A stretch of 37,822 bases of DNA from Fidelibacterota bacterium (GCA_013203145.1 JABMOV010000144.1:1-37822), one strand, 5' to 3'; positions 7,193-15,072 are shown, counted from the first letter of the stretch. The notes: generated by a model from the sequence alone, not told the origin. Program-made: numbers and translations.

Positions 7193-7978
7193 ATGTCAGA
7201 AGCAATAAAAGAAGTTGTAAAAAAGACCTACACCGACGTGGTTACAAAAGATACTGGATGCGGTTGTGGACCATCCTGCTGTTCTCCAACGCAAGAAGTG
7301 GAATTCAGTGAAAGCTATTCACAGTTGGAAGGATATGTACCTGACGCCGATTTTGGATTAGGTTGCGGTATTCCAACTGAGTTTGCCAAAATAAAAGAAG
7401 GCGACACAGTACTTGATCTTGGTTCTGGAGCCGGAAATGATGTTTTTGTTGCAAGGAGTATTGTTGGTGAAACGGGTCGCGTTATCGGTGTAGATATGAC
7501 CGAAGCGATGATTGAAAAAGCCAATAAAAACAATCAAAAACTCGGATTTGAGAATGTCGAGTTTCTGTATGGGGAAATCGAAAACCTCCCGGTGGATGAT
7601 GCTAGCATCGATGTTGCAGTGAGCAATTGTGTAATGAATCTTGTACCAGATAAAAACAAAGCCTATTCAGAAGTACATCGCGTGTTAAAACCACAAGGTC
7701 ATTTCAGTATATCAGATATTGTTTTAAGCGGTGAATTGCCGGGGAGCATTCGCAATGCTGCAGCGATGTATGCTGGTTGCGTCGCAGGCGCATTAGAGAA
7801 ATCGGACTATATCAACTCTATCCGAGAAGCCGGATTTAGAAATATTGAAATCGTTAAAGAACGCGAAATCAATATACCGGACAACCTGCTTCTCCAGTTT
7901 ATCAGCAGAGACGAATTGAATGAATACCGAGAAAGCAAAAGTGCTGTTTTAAGTATTACTGTTTATGCTGATAAATAA
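7193..7978 (+). CDS. arsM: Arsenite S-adenosylmethionine methyltransferase
   Basis: This 261-residue cytosolic class I methyltransferase converts As(III) to methylated arsenicals. The SAM site is LDLGSGAGND (residues 74-83), followed by GVDMTEAM. The three arsenite-binding cysteines are visible as Cys58 (GLGCGIP), Cys146 (SNCVMNL) and Cys196 (AGCVAGAL). The last two are 50 residues apart, as in the algal enzyme CmArsM. A cysteine-rich start (Cys23, 25, 29 and 30) may capture or relay the metalloid. The ATG follows AAGGAAA by 7 bases. It is 134 bases after arsP and on the same strand, so it is likely operonic. Methylation here with export by ArsP would make a complete detoxification route. Confidence 0.93.
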   Translation: MSEAIKEVVKKTYTDVVTKDTGCGCGPSCCSPTQEVEFSESYSQLEGYVPDADFGLGCGIPTEFAKIKEGDTVLDLGSGAGNDVFVARSIVGETGRVIGVDMTEAMIEKANKNNQKLGFENVEFLYGEIENLPVDDASIDVAVSNCVMNLVPDKNKAYSEVHRVLKPQGHFSISDIVLSGELPGSIRNAAAMYAGCVAGALEKSDYINSIREAGFRNIEIVKEREINIPDNLLLQFISRDELNEYRESKSAVLSITVYADK

Positions 7979-7988
7979 ATAAACGAAA

Positions 7989-8078
7989 GAATAGTAGTAA
8001 TCGATGGTGGGGCGGTTTCGAAAACTTAAACATTGAAGCATTGTCTTTCTTTATTTACTACATCGATTGCTACTATTC
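7989..8078. repeat. 90-nt inverted repeat with 18-bp arms
   Basis: Arms 7989-8006 (GAATAGTAGTAATCGATG) and 8061-8078 pair with one T/C difference, which is a G-U pair in RNA, and enclose 54 nt. It starts 11 bases after the arsM stop. It may end arsM transcription or be a small mobile or REP-like element. The general design (long arms, spacer of about 50 nt) resembles the elements at 187 and 992, but the sequences are not related. Confidence 0.6.
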
Positions 8079-8189
8079 GTCTACCATATAAAGTTTTCAT
8101 GCGGTATATTTAATCCAATTGGAAATAAATCGTCAAGGTTAATCAAAGCTTTAGAACGATCATATTATAATTCAATAAAGGAGACGAAC

Positions 8190-8585
8190 ATGTTTTTCAC
8201 ATTATTAATAGTCACTCTTCTTCTGGCAATTTGTGTTGCGTTTGGTGTGGTCAAGGCCTTTACTAAGCCAATAAAGTCAATATTTAATAGAATCATTCAA
8301 GACGATATCAGTACTGCGTGGCAAAAATATATAAACTTTGCAGCTTATGTTGTTGGTATCTCAGGTGGCGTGCGAATATATCAGTTAGAACGATACATAA
8401 GTGCACCGGAAAAAGGCACAGAAGTTCTAGTACTGAATTCCCAAAGATGGACGTTGGAGATATACCGCACAATTATTGAAACACTGCAAAGTTTGGCATG
8501 GATGTACCTTGTTGTTTTCCTATTTGCACTCATTGCGTATGTCATCGTTAAAGGCTTCGAAATGAAGCATTTAAAATCAGTATGA
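8190..8585 (+). CDS. Small two-helix membrane protein, unknown function
   Basis: This is a 131-residue protein starting at the ATG at 8190, which follows AAAGGAGA by 6 bases. The frame is open upstream to 8067, but that part overlaps the inverted repeat and has no ribosome site. Hydrophobic helices lie at about residues 1-22 and 100-120. The middle is soluble and contains ISGGVRIYQLERYI and a segment suited to an amphipathic helix. I do not recognise the family. It is convergent with the DUF1232 gene that ends at 8603. Confidence 0.7.
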   Translation: MFFTLLIVTLLLAICVAFGVVKAFTKPIKSIFNRIIQDDISTAWQKYINFAAYVVGISGGVRIYQLERYISAPEKGTEVLVLNSQRWTLEIYRTIIETLQSLAWMYLVVFLFALIAYVIVKGFEMKHLKSV

Positions 8586-8602
8586 TTTTGTGCTGGATTT
8601 AA

Positions 8603-9055
8603 TTAGCCACTGAATTTTGTATTGTACATTTTCTTGATTCTTTCCAATAAGCCGCGACCTATAATATTATTTAATCCTTCTATTATATTCTGAAATGTTA
8701 CGAGGATATCTTTATTACTCACAGTGTTCCAGTATTCTTCCACAACGTCACCATGGCTGTTCATTAAACCACTAAGGACTAGAACAGAGAGCGCCAAATC
8801 ATCCAGGTAACCAAATAAACCGAATATCGCTTCTGGAATAATGTCAATTGGCATAAACCAATAGAAAAGGACTCCGCCCAGTTTTAACTTCGTCTCGATA
8901 GGAATTCTTGGATCAAATTCTAATTTAAACACGACATAAAAAATATCAGGAATAGCCAAAAAGTACTCCACGTACTTGTGCTTTTGTCCTTTCTCAGTGT
9001 TTTCCCAATTTTTGATTCTTTTTCTTAGCTTTGTATAGAAATTTTCAGCATTCAT
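8603..9055 (-). CDS. DUF1232 (YkvA-like) membrane-associated protein
   Basis: This 150-residue protein carries a DUF1232 domain at about residues 55-95, recognised by FYWFMPIDIIPEAIFGLFGYLDD, with the family's PxDxIPD-like core and the later DD pair. The hydrophobic core probably sits in or on the membrane. The N-terminal third is basic and soluble. The biochemical role of DUF1232 proteins is not established. It lies 14 bases downstream of another DUF1232 gene on the same strand. The two share domain and orientation, which suggests a tandem duplication with divergence and a common transcript. Confidence 0.8.
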   Translation of the reverse strand: MNAENFYTKLRKRIKNWENTEKGQKHKYVEYFLAIPDIFYVVFKLEFDPRIPIETKLKLGGVLFYWFMPIDIIPEAIFGLFGYLDDLALSVLVLSGLMNSHGDVVEEYWNTVSNKDILVTFQNIIEGLNNIIGRGLLERIKKMYNTKFSG

Positions 9056-9069
9056 TGTAGTATTCCTTA

Positions 9070-9564
9070 TTATAGACTTTGTAAGAATTCTTCCGCTTCA
9101 CGGCGGTGTTTATCTGTAATCACATTCCCCATTGATTTTATCGCTCCTGCAATCATGGCAGCGTCGTCGGTAAATCCTAAAATAGGGATGACGTCGGGGA
9201 TGGCATCTATGGGCATAATGAAATAAGCCAAAGCCGCAAAGCAAATTGCCTTATTAACATTTTGCACATCAGGATCAACTGCCGCTTTATACATGGCCAC
9301 AGCATCGCGCAAAAAGGTTATCTTTGCCAAATTGGCTTTAATTTTTGTCACAAATCCAGATATCACTTTTTGCTTATTTGCATCAAACGTAAAGCTTTCA
9401 ACAAGTCCCTGTAATAAATCATTATATATAGGTTTGATTTTGGCTGTTGGTGTTTTTTCCCAGTACCGTATATTATTTACCGTAGTGCCAAGCTTTTCAG
9501 CAATTTCAGTTTGTAAAAGACCAAGCTTGTTCCTGATTTCTTTTATGTCGGCGCCTGTATACAT
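9070..9564 (-). CDS. HTH (XRE-like)-DUF1232 fusion protein
   Basis: This is a 164-residue protein from the ATG at 9564, which follows GGAATTGT. The same frame runs to a further possible start at 9606. The N-terminal part (about residues 3-45) is a helix-turn-helix of the XRE or MerR-like kind: IRNKLGLLQTEIAEKLGTTVNNIRYWEK. The C-terminal half is a DUF1232 domain with YFIMPIDAIPDVIPILGFTDD. The fusion suggests a membrane-associated or membrane-responsive DNA-binding protein that could control itself and the downstream DUF1232 gene. A 14-bp palindrome at 9689-9702 lies upstream as a possible operator. Confidence 0.8.
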   Translation of the reverse strand: MYTGADIKEIRNKLGLLQTEIAEKLGTTVNNIRYWEKTPTAKIKPIYNDLLQGLVESFTFDANKQKVISGFVTKIKANLAKITFLRDAVAMYKAAVDPDVQNVNKAICFAALAYFIMPIDAIPDVIPILGFTDDAAMIAGAIKSMGNVITDKHRREAEEFLQSL

Positions 9565-9636
9565 ATACAATTCCATTCTTGTTATTAATAAACTTGTGAT
9601 AAACATTATACTATATATGTATATTAATCAAGATAA

Positions 9637-9654
9637 TTTATTAGTATTAATAAA
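9637..9654. promoter_or_regulatory. AT-rich inverted repeat upstream of the HTH-DUF1232 gene
   Basis: TTTATTA (9637-9643) and TAATAAA (9648-9654) pair across a 4-nt spacer. It lies about 75 bases before the preferred start of the HTH-DUF1232 gene. In so AT-rich a region it may be chance, so the operator role is a weak inference. Confidence 0.3.
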
Positions 9655-9688
9655 AACGATCAACTTAATCATACTATATCAGTAATTG

Positions 9689-9702
9689 TCTAGTTAACTA
9701 GA
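9689..9702. promoter_or_regulatory. 14-bp perfect palindrome, candidate operator
   Basis: TCTAGTTAACTAGA is a perfect palindrome in the gap between the hydrolase gene (ends 9792) and the HTH-DUF1232 gene. It lies 125 bases before the latter's start. It is a plausible binding site for the adjacent HTH protein, though no promoter could be assigned. Confidence 0.4.
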
Positions 9703-9791
9703 TCTTTTACGGTGAGGTACTTATAGTTAGCAAATCCTCAAAGCCGCGATAGAGGTACAAATTAATATGTAAATATATTATAAGGATAGTT

Positions 9792-10691
9792 TTAGACAGA
9801 CTTCATATTCTTTGAAATAAAGTCTATCATAACACGGACTAGATCGGGATCGCTAAGCACTCTTGAATGTCCCAGATTTGATGTTGGCACCAGCTCTATA
9901 TTATTATTTCGTTTATTAATAATTTCTTTCGATTGATTAAAATCAACAGTCCGATCTCCCACATCATGAAAAAGCAGTGTTGGATTATTGTCTTTTAATA
10001 TCAACCGACAGGGGTTGTCCCTCTCTATTGAATAACCGTATTTCTGCTCATACTCCGCAATAATTTTGTAGAATATATTTAGAGGGACACCATGTTTAAT
10101 AGATGCTTCATCAAGTATTTCCTTCATATTCAAAGCAGGGGCAACTAGAATTAAGGGCATCTTCAGTTTCTCTTTATCAACGGTATTAACAATGGCTGCA
10201 GAACCAAATGAATGTCCAATTAAACCGGCAATATTTTCAACACCAATGTGATTCACCATTGCACGAACCGTATCGGTCATTTGAAAATAACTAGATGTTT
10301 TGCCTTCGGATTCGCCATGTCCCGGCCCATCAAAGATTACTAGTGAAAATCCGGCTTTAAGTGCAGCTTGGTGAATAGAATAGAATCGGGCCCCTCTGCT
10401 GGCCCAACCATGAACGCACAATACTGTGCGACCCGACCCATAGCGCCAGGCTTGTATTTTCTGATTATCAACCTCTATTGAAAATGGTTCACCTTTTTTT
10501 AAAAAATCAATTTCATCGGGCTTGAGTTCGCGTGATTTTGGACTAAAAAATCCTTTTTTGATTAGATTGTTAGCTTTTGAGCGATTTACGTAATGCATGA
10601 TATATAGAAGGACGAAAGTCATCTTTCGTTTAAACATTGCTTGAAATTGTTCTTTTTGCGATTGATTGTTTATCAAATGGTTTTTTTCCAC
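9792..10691 (-). CDS. Alpha/beta hydrolase
   Basis: This 299-residue serine hydrolase starts at GTG 10691 after AAGGAA. The oxyanion-hole region is VLCVHGWASRG, followed by VIFDGPGHGESEG. The nucleophile elbow is GHSFGSA near residue 165. The acid is probably the Asp in LLFHDVGDRTVDF, and the catalytic His is in NLGHSRVL near residue 278. The first 40 residues form an extra basic, partly hydrophobic segment with no clear signal peptide. Substrate unknown. It lies 10 bases after a TetR regulator gene, which probably controls it. Esterase, lipase and hydrolytic detoxification roles are all possible. Confidence 0.88.
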   Translation of the reverse strand: MEKNHLINNQSQKEQFQAMFKRKMTFVLLYIMHYVNRSKANNLIKKGFFSPKSRELKPDEIDFLKKGEPFSIEVDNQKIQAWRYGSGRTVLCVHGWASRGARFYSIHQAALKAGFSLVIFDGPGHGESEGKTSSYFQMTDTVRAMVNHIGVENIAGLIGHSFGSAAIVNTVDKEKLKMPLILVAPALNMKEILDEASIKHGVPLNIFYKIIAEYEQKYGYSIERDNPCRLILKDNNPTLLFHDVGDRTVDFNQSKEIINKRNNNIELVPTSNLGHSRVLSDPDLVRVMIDFISKNMKSV

Positions 10692-10701
10692 AGAATATTC
10701 C

Positions 10702-11313
10702 TTATAGATAATTTTCTAATTTGACTTCAGGTTTGACATAACGGGAGAGTAGCGATAAAAGAGCTTTTTCTTTCTTGATTTCAATTTCTGGATCATGCAA
10801 CATCTGTCGATAGCTATTAATTCCCAATAAAAAAGAGTATAGTTCAAAAGCAAATTGGTCCAAGTCTGCTTTATCATTAAAATAGTTTTCACTGATAGCT
10901 GACTCAGCTACACGTACTATACTGTTTAACCATAATTGCTGCTGTTTAAAAAGTAAGTCCCGAACCTTACCCGGTCGCTCGCTGAATTCAGTCCCCGCAG
11001 AAGCAAAAATACATCCACCGCTCATATTATCGCTCCAGCTTACCCAATTGTCAACCAAAGCCAGGATTCTTGGTATACCCCTGGTTACCTTAGTTGCTGG
11101 AACAATAACCTGCTGTAAAAAATCTTCCGCAGCATAAGAGAGAATTGCCAGCTGTAGATTTTCTTTTGAATTAAAATGCGCAAATAATCCACTTTTTGAC
11201 ATTCCAGTTACTTTTGCCAGCAGACCGATGGAAACACCTTCAAGACCATGTTCACCAGCAAGAGTTAGTCCTGTATCAAGAATGAAGACTTTCGTTTTTT
11301 CGCCTTTTGACAT
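10702..11313 (-). CDS. TetR/AcrR-family transcriptional regulator
   Basis: This is a 203-residue repressor from the ATG at 11313. A GTG five codons upstream keeps the frame open. The N-terminal HTH is clear: ILDTGLTLAGEHGLEGVSIG, then LLAKVTGMSKSGLFAHFNSKENL, the usual TetR recognition helix and its F-x-x-K-E-N-L continuation. The C-terminal helical part holds the ligand pocket and is not diagnostic. It is the promoter-proximal gene of a two-gene unit with the alpha/beta hydrolase, so the hydrolase's substrate or product may be its ligand. Confidence 0.9.
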   Translation of the reverse strand: MSKGEKTKVFILDTGLTLAGEHGLEGVSIGLLAKVTGMSKSGLFAHFNSKENLQLAILSYAAEDFLQQVIVPATKVTRGIPRILALVDNWVSWSDNMSGGCIFASAGTEFSERPGKVRDLLFKQQQLWLNSIVRVAESAISENYFNDKADLDQFAFELYSFLLGINSYRQMLHDPEIEIKKEKALLSLLSRYVKPEVKLENYL

Positions 11314-11712
11314 ATCATAAAATAGCACGAACGTACGGTTTATATAAAAGTATATTTACAGCTAACATTCTTTTATGCGAGATAGGGTGAATTATGAATC
11401 ACAGATAAAAAAGCATCAGATGCCTTCTGTTGTGAAAACAAGGCAATACGCTCTTTACAAATATGATTGTATTAAAACCCATTATTAATAATTCGCAGAT
11501 TTTATTCAAAAGCTTGTCTTTTAACCACAAAGACCTGTCTCAAAACTAATTTCCTCAAATCAGTTTCATCATTTTATCGAAAAAATGTTGGAAAATGTTG
11601 AGGTCGTTTATGTTGGATTTAGTAAACTAAAGCTGAAGTTTATAAAGGCACTGTGATCTTGAGTTTCTAAATGTGATCCCGTAGCTTCCAAATAATTATT
11701 TATGGATACAAT
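11314..11712. other. 0.4-kb gap without a clear gene
   Basis: No convincing gene was found here. A 37-codon frame at 11375-11488 (+) opens with ATG but has no ribosome site and no recognisable features. GCATCAGATGC near 11412 is a short palindrome. The region should contain the divergent promoters for tetR (minus) and the lipoprotein gene (plus). It may include remnants of degraded sequence, but I see no transposase fragment. Confidence 0.5.
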
Positions 11713-12576
11713 ATGAAAAACATTTTATTAGTTTTTTTATCATTTTTCTTTTTATTGATTATCACTTGCAGTGATACAACGAGTGAAACGCACGCTTTGA
11801 TTGGCGAGTGGGAACATTTGAATACTGTTTGGGATTTCTATGTATCATCAAAAATATATCAGACAGCGCCTGATTATAACCGACCAATTGGCGGAGAAAT
11901 TCTGATTAATGGGCACTCTAGCAAAGAACTAAAATATTTCTCACGTATATCAGGGTGGGGAGAACCGTTATATATTGAAATTGAATTGTTAGAAAATCCA
12001 TTTATGACAGATTCAGACACAACTCTAACGCTATTGGATAATTATGGTTCAAAATCGGGAAAGTATCAAGTGAGTGAATCAGATAGATACCTCGCGGATT
12101 CTGTGGCATTCGAATATAATGATTCAACCGGTGTTTTATTTCTCCCTCCAACACTATTTATATCGGAAAATACCGAGAATGATACATTAACAATTTCTGG
12201 ATCCGTCACTGTTGAGCTTATTGAACTAATACCAAGTGAAGGTGAATTGGTATTTAAACACTATGACGATACACCATATAAACGTATAATAAAGTGGAAA
12301 TTTTTGGATGGAGATGTGCTCTGCGTTCAATATGATACTTCAGACAATTCTAATGAATATTGTGGAGAATGGGAAACCTCTGACGATACATTATCAATCA
12401 ATATTGATGAAAAGGAAGTACGATATTTTTATAGTATTGTACGAGACACATTGCAACTTTATTCGGAACCCGTTTCCGAAGGATGGTTGAGTCTTGTAGA
12501 AGCCGCTGGAGGTTTAGTTGACAATTCGCTTGATTCGGCTTGGTGGGTATACAATCCACGATACATAGAAAAATGA
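11713..12576 (+). CDS. Predicted lipoprotein, unknown function
   Basis: This 287-residue protein has a lipoprotein signal: a basic start, a Phe/Leu-rich core and a lipobox ending at Cys19 (LIITC), followed by SD. After processing it would be tethered to the inner or outer membrane facing the periplasm. The mature part has repeated beta-rich stretches. A first unit starts near residue 30 (ALIGEWEHLN), and a second starts near residue 195 with WKFLDGD and GEWETSDDTLSI. The second resembles lipocalin-like 'GTW' folds seen in FCB-group lipoproteins. No function can be named. It stands alone between a 0.4-kb gap and the ferredoxin gene. Confidence 0.75.
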   Translation: MKNILLVFLSFFFLLIITCSDTTSETHALIGEWEHLNTVWDFYVSSKIYQTAPDYNRPIGGEILINGHSSKELKYFSRISGWGEPLYIEIELLENPFMTDSDTTLTLLDNYGSKSGKYQVSESDRYLADSVAFEYNDSTGVLFLPPTLFISENTENDTLTISGSVTVELIELIPSEGELVFKHYDDTPYKRIIKWKFLDGDVLCVQYDTSDNSNEYCGEWETSDDTLSINIDEKEVRYFYSIVRDTLQLYSEPVSEGWLSLVEAAGGLVDNSLDSAWWVYNPRYIEK

Positions 12577-12647
12577 AAAAATATTATATGTCACAATTTC
12601 CAATCAGATAATCCAATTATCCTTTTCATCCTAATAACAAACAACAG

Positions 12648-12661
12648 TAATTTTGCCCCGC
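12648..12661 (+). promoter_or_regulatory. Candidate promoter element upstream of the ferredoxin gene
   Basis: TAATTTTGCCCCGC fits the Bacteroidetes -7 consensus TAnnTTTG exactly. It lies about 55 bases before the ferredoxin ATG and shares its downstream CCCGC cap with the blocks at 15060 and 36102. Confidence 0.45.
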
Positions 12662-12716
12662 TTTACGCGCCCATGAAGGAGCGAAAATTTTTATAACGGA
12701 ATTTTAGGAGCAAACA

Positions 12717-13010
12717 ATGGCATACATTATTGCTGAACCTTGTGTAGGAACTTGTGACACCGCCTGTGTTGAAGTGTGTCCTGTAGATTGTATTCATCCC
12801 ACTAAAGATAAATGGGAAGAACTCGGATATGACGAAAATAATCTTGCAGGAAAAATGCTTTACATCGATCCTGAAGAATGTATTGATTGTGGTGCATGTG
12901 AACCTGAATGTCCACCGGAAGCTATCTTTGAAGAAAGCGAAGTACCGGATGAATGGACAAAGTATATTAAAATCAATTACGAATACTTTGGCCGGGAATA
13001 CAACGGTTAA
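12717..13010 (+). CDS. Ferredoxin, 7Fe/8Fe type (FdxA-like)
   Basis: This 97-residue soluble electron carrier has two cluster sites. The C-terminal one is a classical 4Fe-4S motif, C55-x2-C58-x2-C61-x3-C65-P. The N-terminal one has C9, C13, C17 and C21-P, then C25. The C9-x7-C17-x3-C21-P spacing matches the 3Fe-4S site of Azotobacter FdI and Thermus ferredoxins, so a 7Fe protein is likely. C13 and C25 are extra potential ligands. The C-terminal tail of about 25 residues is typical of this group. AGGAG precedes the ATG, and a terminator hairpin follows at 13031. A role in supplying electrons to Fe-S or lipid enzymes is possible but not shown. Confidence 0.92.
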   Translation: MAYIIAEPCVGTCDTACVEVCPVDCIHPTKDKWEELGYDENNLAGKMLYIDPEECIDCGACEPECPPEAIFEESEVPDEWTKYIKINYEYFGREYNG

Positions 13011-13030
13011 TCCACACGACATTTACAACG

Positions 13031-13061
13031 AAAAAAGCGGCTGTGTAAACGGCCGTTTTTT
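13031..13061 (+). terminator. Rho-independent terminator-like hairpin after the ferredoxin gene
   Basis: AAAAAA-g-CGGC (13031-13041) pairs with GCCGTTTTTT (13052-13061) around a 10-nt loop, ending in a T-run. It ends 16 bases before the mrp start codon, so it may end the ferredoxin transcript or attenuate read-through into mrp. Confidence 0.7.
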
Positions 13062-13076
13062 GCTTATGAGGAAACC

Positions 13077-14198
13077 ATGCAAAAAGACACTGTATTAGAG
13101 ATTTTAAAAACCGTTAAATATCCCGGGTTTAGCAGGGATATCGTTTCCTTCGGGATGGTTGAAGATATTATCATCGAGGGAAAAGCCATCAAGGTGCAAT
13201 TAAAGGTTTCCTCCCAGCAGGAAGAGAAAAAGGCGACTATAAAGCAAGAAGTTGAAAAAGCAATTGCAGGAATGAACGCATTTTCTGCCATCACAATTGA
13301 ATTACTGGAGGGTGCGCCTGCGGCAAATGTTCAGGCTGAACCGCAGAAGACTCCATCAATCGCCCATGGAAATGTAAAATATATTATTGCTGTGGCTTCA
13401 GGAAAAGGCGGCGTGGGTAAGTCCACCGTAGCTGCAAATCTGGCACTGGCGCTAAAGCAGCAAGGCCATAGCGTAGGGCTATTGGATCTTGATATTTATG
13501 GTCCTTCATTGCCTATAATTTTGGGAATCAATAAATCTCCCATCATAACCAAGGATCGCAAATTAATTCCTCTAGATCACATGGGAATGAAAGTCATGAG
13601 TTTTGGGTTCATCAGCGGCAATGAAACACCTGTTATCTGGCGTGGACCCATGGTAGCACGTATGACAGAACAATTTTTTGCGGATGTAATCTGGGGCGAT
13701 CTGGATTATCTCATTCTGGATTTACCTCCCGGTACAGGCGATGTGCAACTGACCCTCACGCAAAAAGTGCAAATAACCGGGGCGATCATGGTAACGACAC
13801 CGCAGGATTTGGCCCTGGCTGACGTACGAAAAGGCGCAGATATGTTTAAGAAAGTAAATGCACCTGTCATTGGCGTTGTGGAAAATATGTCCGGGTTAAT
13901 TATTGAAGGTCAGGTTGATGCCACGGATGGCGTGAAATCATTGGTCATCAATAAAGAAAAAGTCAGCGTAGATACAGAAGGCAAATTTGCCATGAAATTG
14001 AATGTATTTAAACACGGTGGCGGAAAAAAGGAAAGTACTCGATTGGACGTACCATTATTAGAAGAAATCCCATTGATGCCGGAAGTCATGTTGGCTACCG
14101 ATGCAGGAATACCCATTGTTGAATCTGATCCAGATTCGTTTGCAGCAAAAATATATTTATCTCTGGCGACAAAAATTAATGAGGCCGTTTCTTCCTGA
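13077..14198 (+). CDS. Mrp/ApbC-family P-loop ATPase lacking cysteines
   Basis: This 373-residue protein combines an N-terminal MIP18/DUF59 domain (about residues 1-80) and an NBP35/ApbC ATPase. The deviant Walker A is GKGGVGKST at 109-117, followed by DLDIYGPSLP, WRGPM and LDLPPGTGDVQLT. Relatives carry and insert 4Fe-4S clusters through a C-x2-C pair after VENMS. Here the segment from Met271 to His313 (HGGG) is longer than usual, and the whole protein contains no cysteine, so the canonical cluster site is missing. Loss of this motif occurs in other FCB-group members as far as I recall. It may work in cluster assembly differently or in another ParA/MinD-like role. It follows the ferredoxin gene. 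Confidence 0.88.
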   Translation: MQKDTVLEILKTVKYPGFSRDIVSFGMVEDIIIEGKAIKVQLKVSSQQEEKKATIKQEVEKAIAGMNAFSAITIELLEGAPAANVQAEPQKTPSIAHGNVKYIIAVASGKGGVGKSTVAANLALALKQQGHSVGLLDLDIYGPSLPIILGINKSPIITKDRKLIPLDHMGMKVMSFGFISGNETPVIWRGPMVARMTEQFFADVIWGDLDYLILDLPPGTGDVQLTLTQKVQITGAIMVTTPQDLALADVRKGADMFKKVNAPVIGVVENMSGLIIEGQVDATDGVKSLVINKEKVSVDTEGKFAMKLNVFKHGGGKKESTRLDVPLLEEIPLMPEVMLATDAGIPIVESDPDSFAAKIYLSLATKINEAVSS

Positions 14199-14202
14199 CG
14201 CT

Positions 14203-14964
14203 ATGTTGACAGGTATTCAAGTCTTTCTCATTATTACGGGTGTATCCGTTGCGACCGTTTTCCCATTTCTGATACATCGTTCACAATCCAATCTCCTTTT
14301 TCGTAGCAATGGATTAAAAACTCTGGTGGTTACCACAATTATATCCACGGCAACGCTCTGGTGGATGAACCCAAATGTTCAGTTGCAACTAACAGCGTCA
14401 TTTTGGTTATTAGCCGTTTTATCCTTTGCCCTTTTCTACAGAACCAGTGACCGTATCCATTTTTTACCCACCTTTGTTATTATGATATTGGGAGGTGTTT
14501 TACTGTATAGAATCACTGGACGGATTATTCCCATAGAACAAATGGTAATTGTTATGGGTGCTAATTTATTGTCGGGCATTGTAATCTCGGCCTTTCTGTA
14601 TGGCGGAACCTATCCGAATAATGAAAAACTTGATCCCGATGGGAATACGGTATGGATTTTACTCATTGCCACACTGTCTGGACGTCTCTTGTGGGATGGT
14701 TTTCAAATGTTAGGTGGCAAAACAGAATCCCGATTTGGTGAAGCAGAACCAATATATATCTTTTTTCAACCGTTGGACTGGTGGTACTTATCCGTTGGAA
14801 TTGCCATTGCGATTTTACTACCGCTAATTGTTGCCATTGTTCAAATGGTTCGTCAGAAAGATATAAACCAAACTACGGTACTTACCGTAATTACGTTGGG
14901 TTTTCTTATCCTTGGGCAGAGCATTCTCTTGCAGTTTATCACCCAATATGGGATCGTTTTTTAA
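14203..14964 (+). CDS. Polytopic membrane protein, unknown function
   Basis: This is a 253-residue protein from the ATG at 14203. The frame is also open through an ATG at 14179 inside mrp, which is a possible earlier start. About seven hydrophobic helices span the protein, with short loops and a conserved-looking central loop (LLWDGFQMLGGKTESRFGEAEP) before a WWYLSVGIAI helix. I could not assign a family. A prolipoprotein diacylglyceryl transferase-like fold was considered, but its signature is not visible. It starts 4 bases after the mrp stop and is probably translationally coupled to it. Confidence 0.65.
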   Translation: MLTGIQVFLIITGVSVATVFPFLIHRSQSNLLFRSNGLKTLVVTTIISTATLWWMNPNVQLQLTASFWLLAVLSFALFYRTSDRIHFLPTFVIMILGGVLLYRITGRIIPIEQMVIVMGANLLSGIVISAFLYGGTYPNNEKLDPDGNTVWILLIATLSGRLLWDGFQMLGGKTESRFGEAEPIYIFFQPLDWWYLSVGIAIAILLPLIVAIVQMVRQKDINQTTVLTVITLGFLILGQSILLQFITQYGIVF

Positions 14965-15059
14965 GTTGTGCTCTCAAACGGCGACGAGCAGTGAAACCAT
15001 TTAATATCCAGGATTCTAACCGTCTTGGACTATGTATTGACAGCCGAAGTGCAAAAGAG

Positions 15060-15072
15060 TAATTTCGCCCGC
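15060..15072 (+). promoter_or_regulatory. Candidate promoter element for the envelope operon
   Basis: TAATTTCGCCCGC lies 30 bases before the uppS ATG, in the 137-base gap that separates the preceding membrane-protein gene from the long envelope operon. It is nearly identical to the blocks at 12648 and 36102. I see nothing else in this gap. Confidence 0.4.

Noticed and set aside
7048..7311. An 87-codon + strand frame between arsP and arsM
   Set aside because: It overlaps the arsM start in another frame, has low-complexity Lys/Tyr composition and lacks a ribosome site, whereas arsM has a clear one.
11375..11488. A 37-codon frame in the 0.4-kb gap
   Set aside because: No ribosome site, no recognisable domain and of a length expected by chance; noted only in the gap description.
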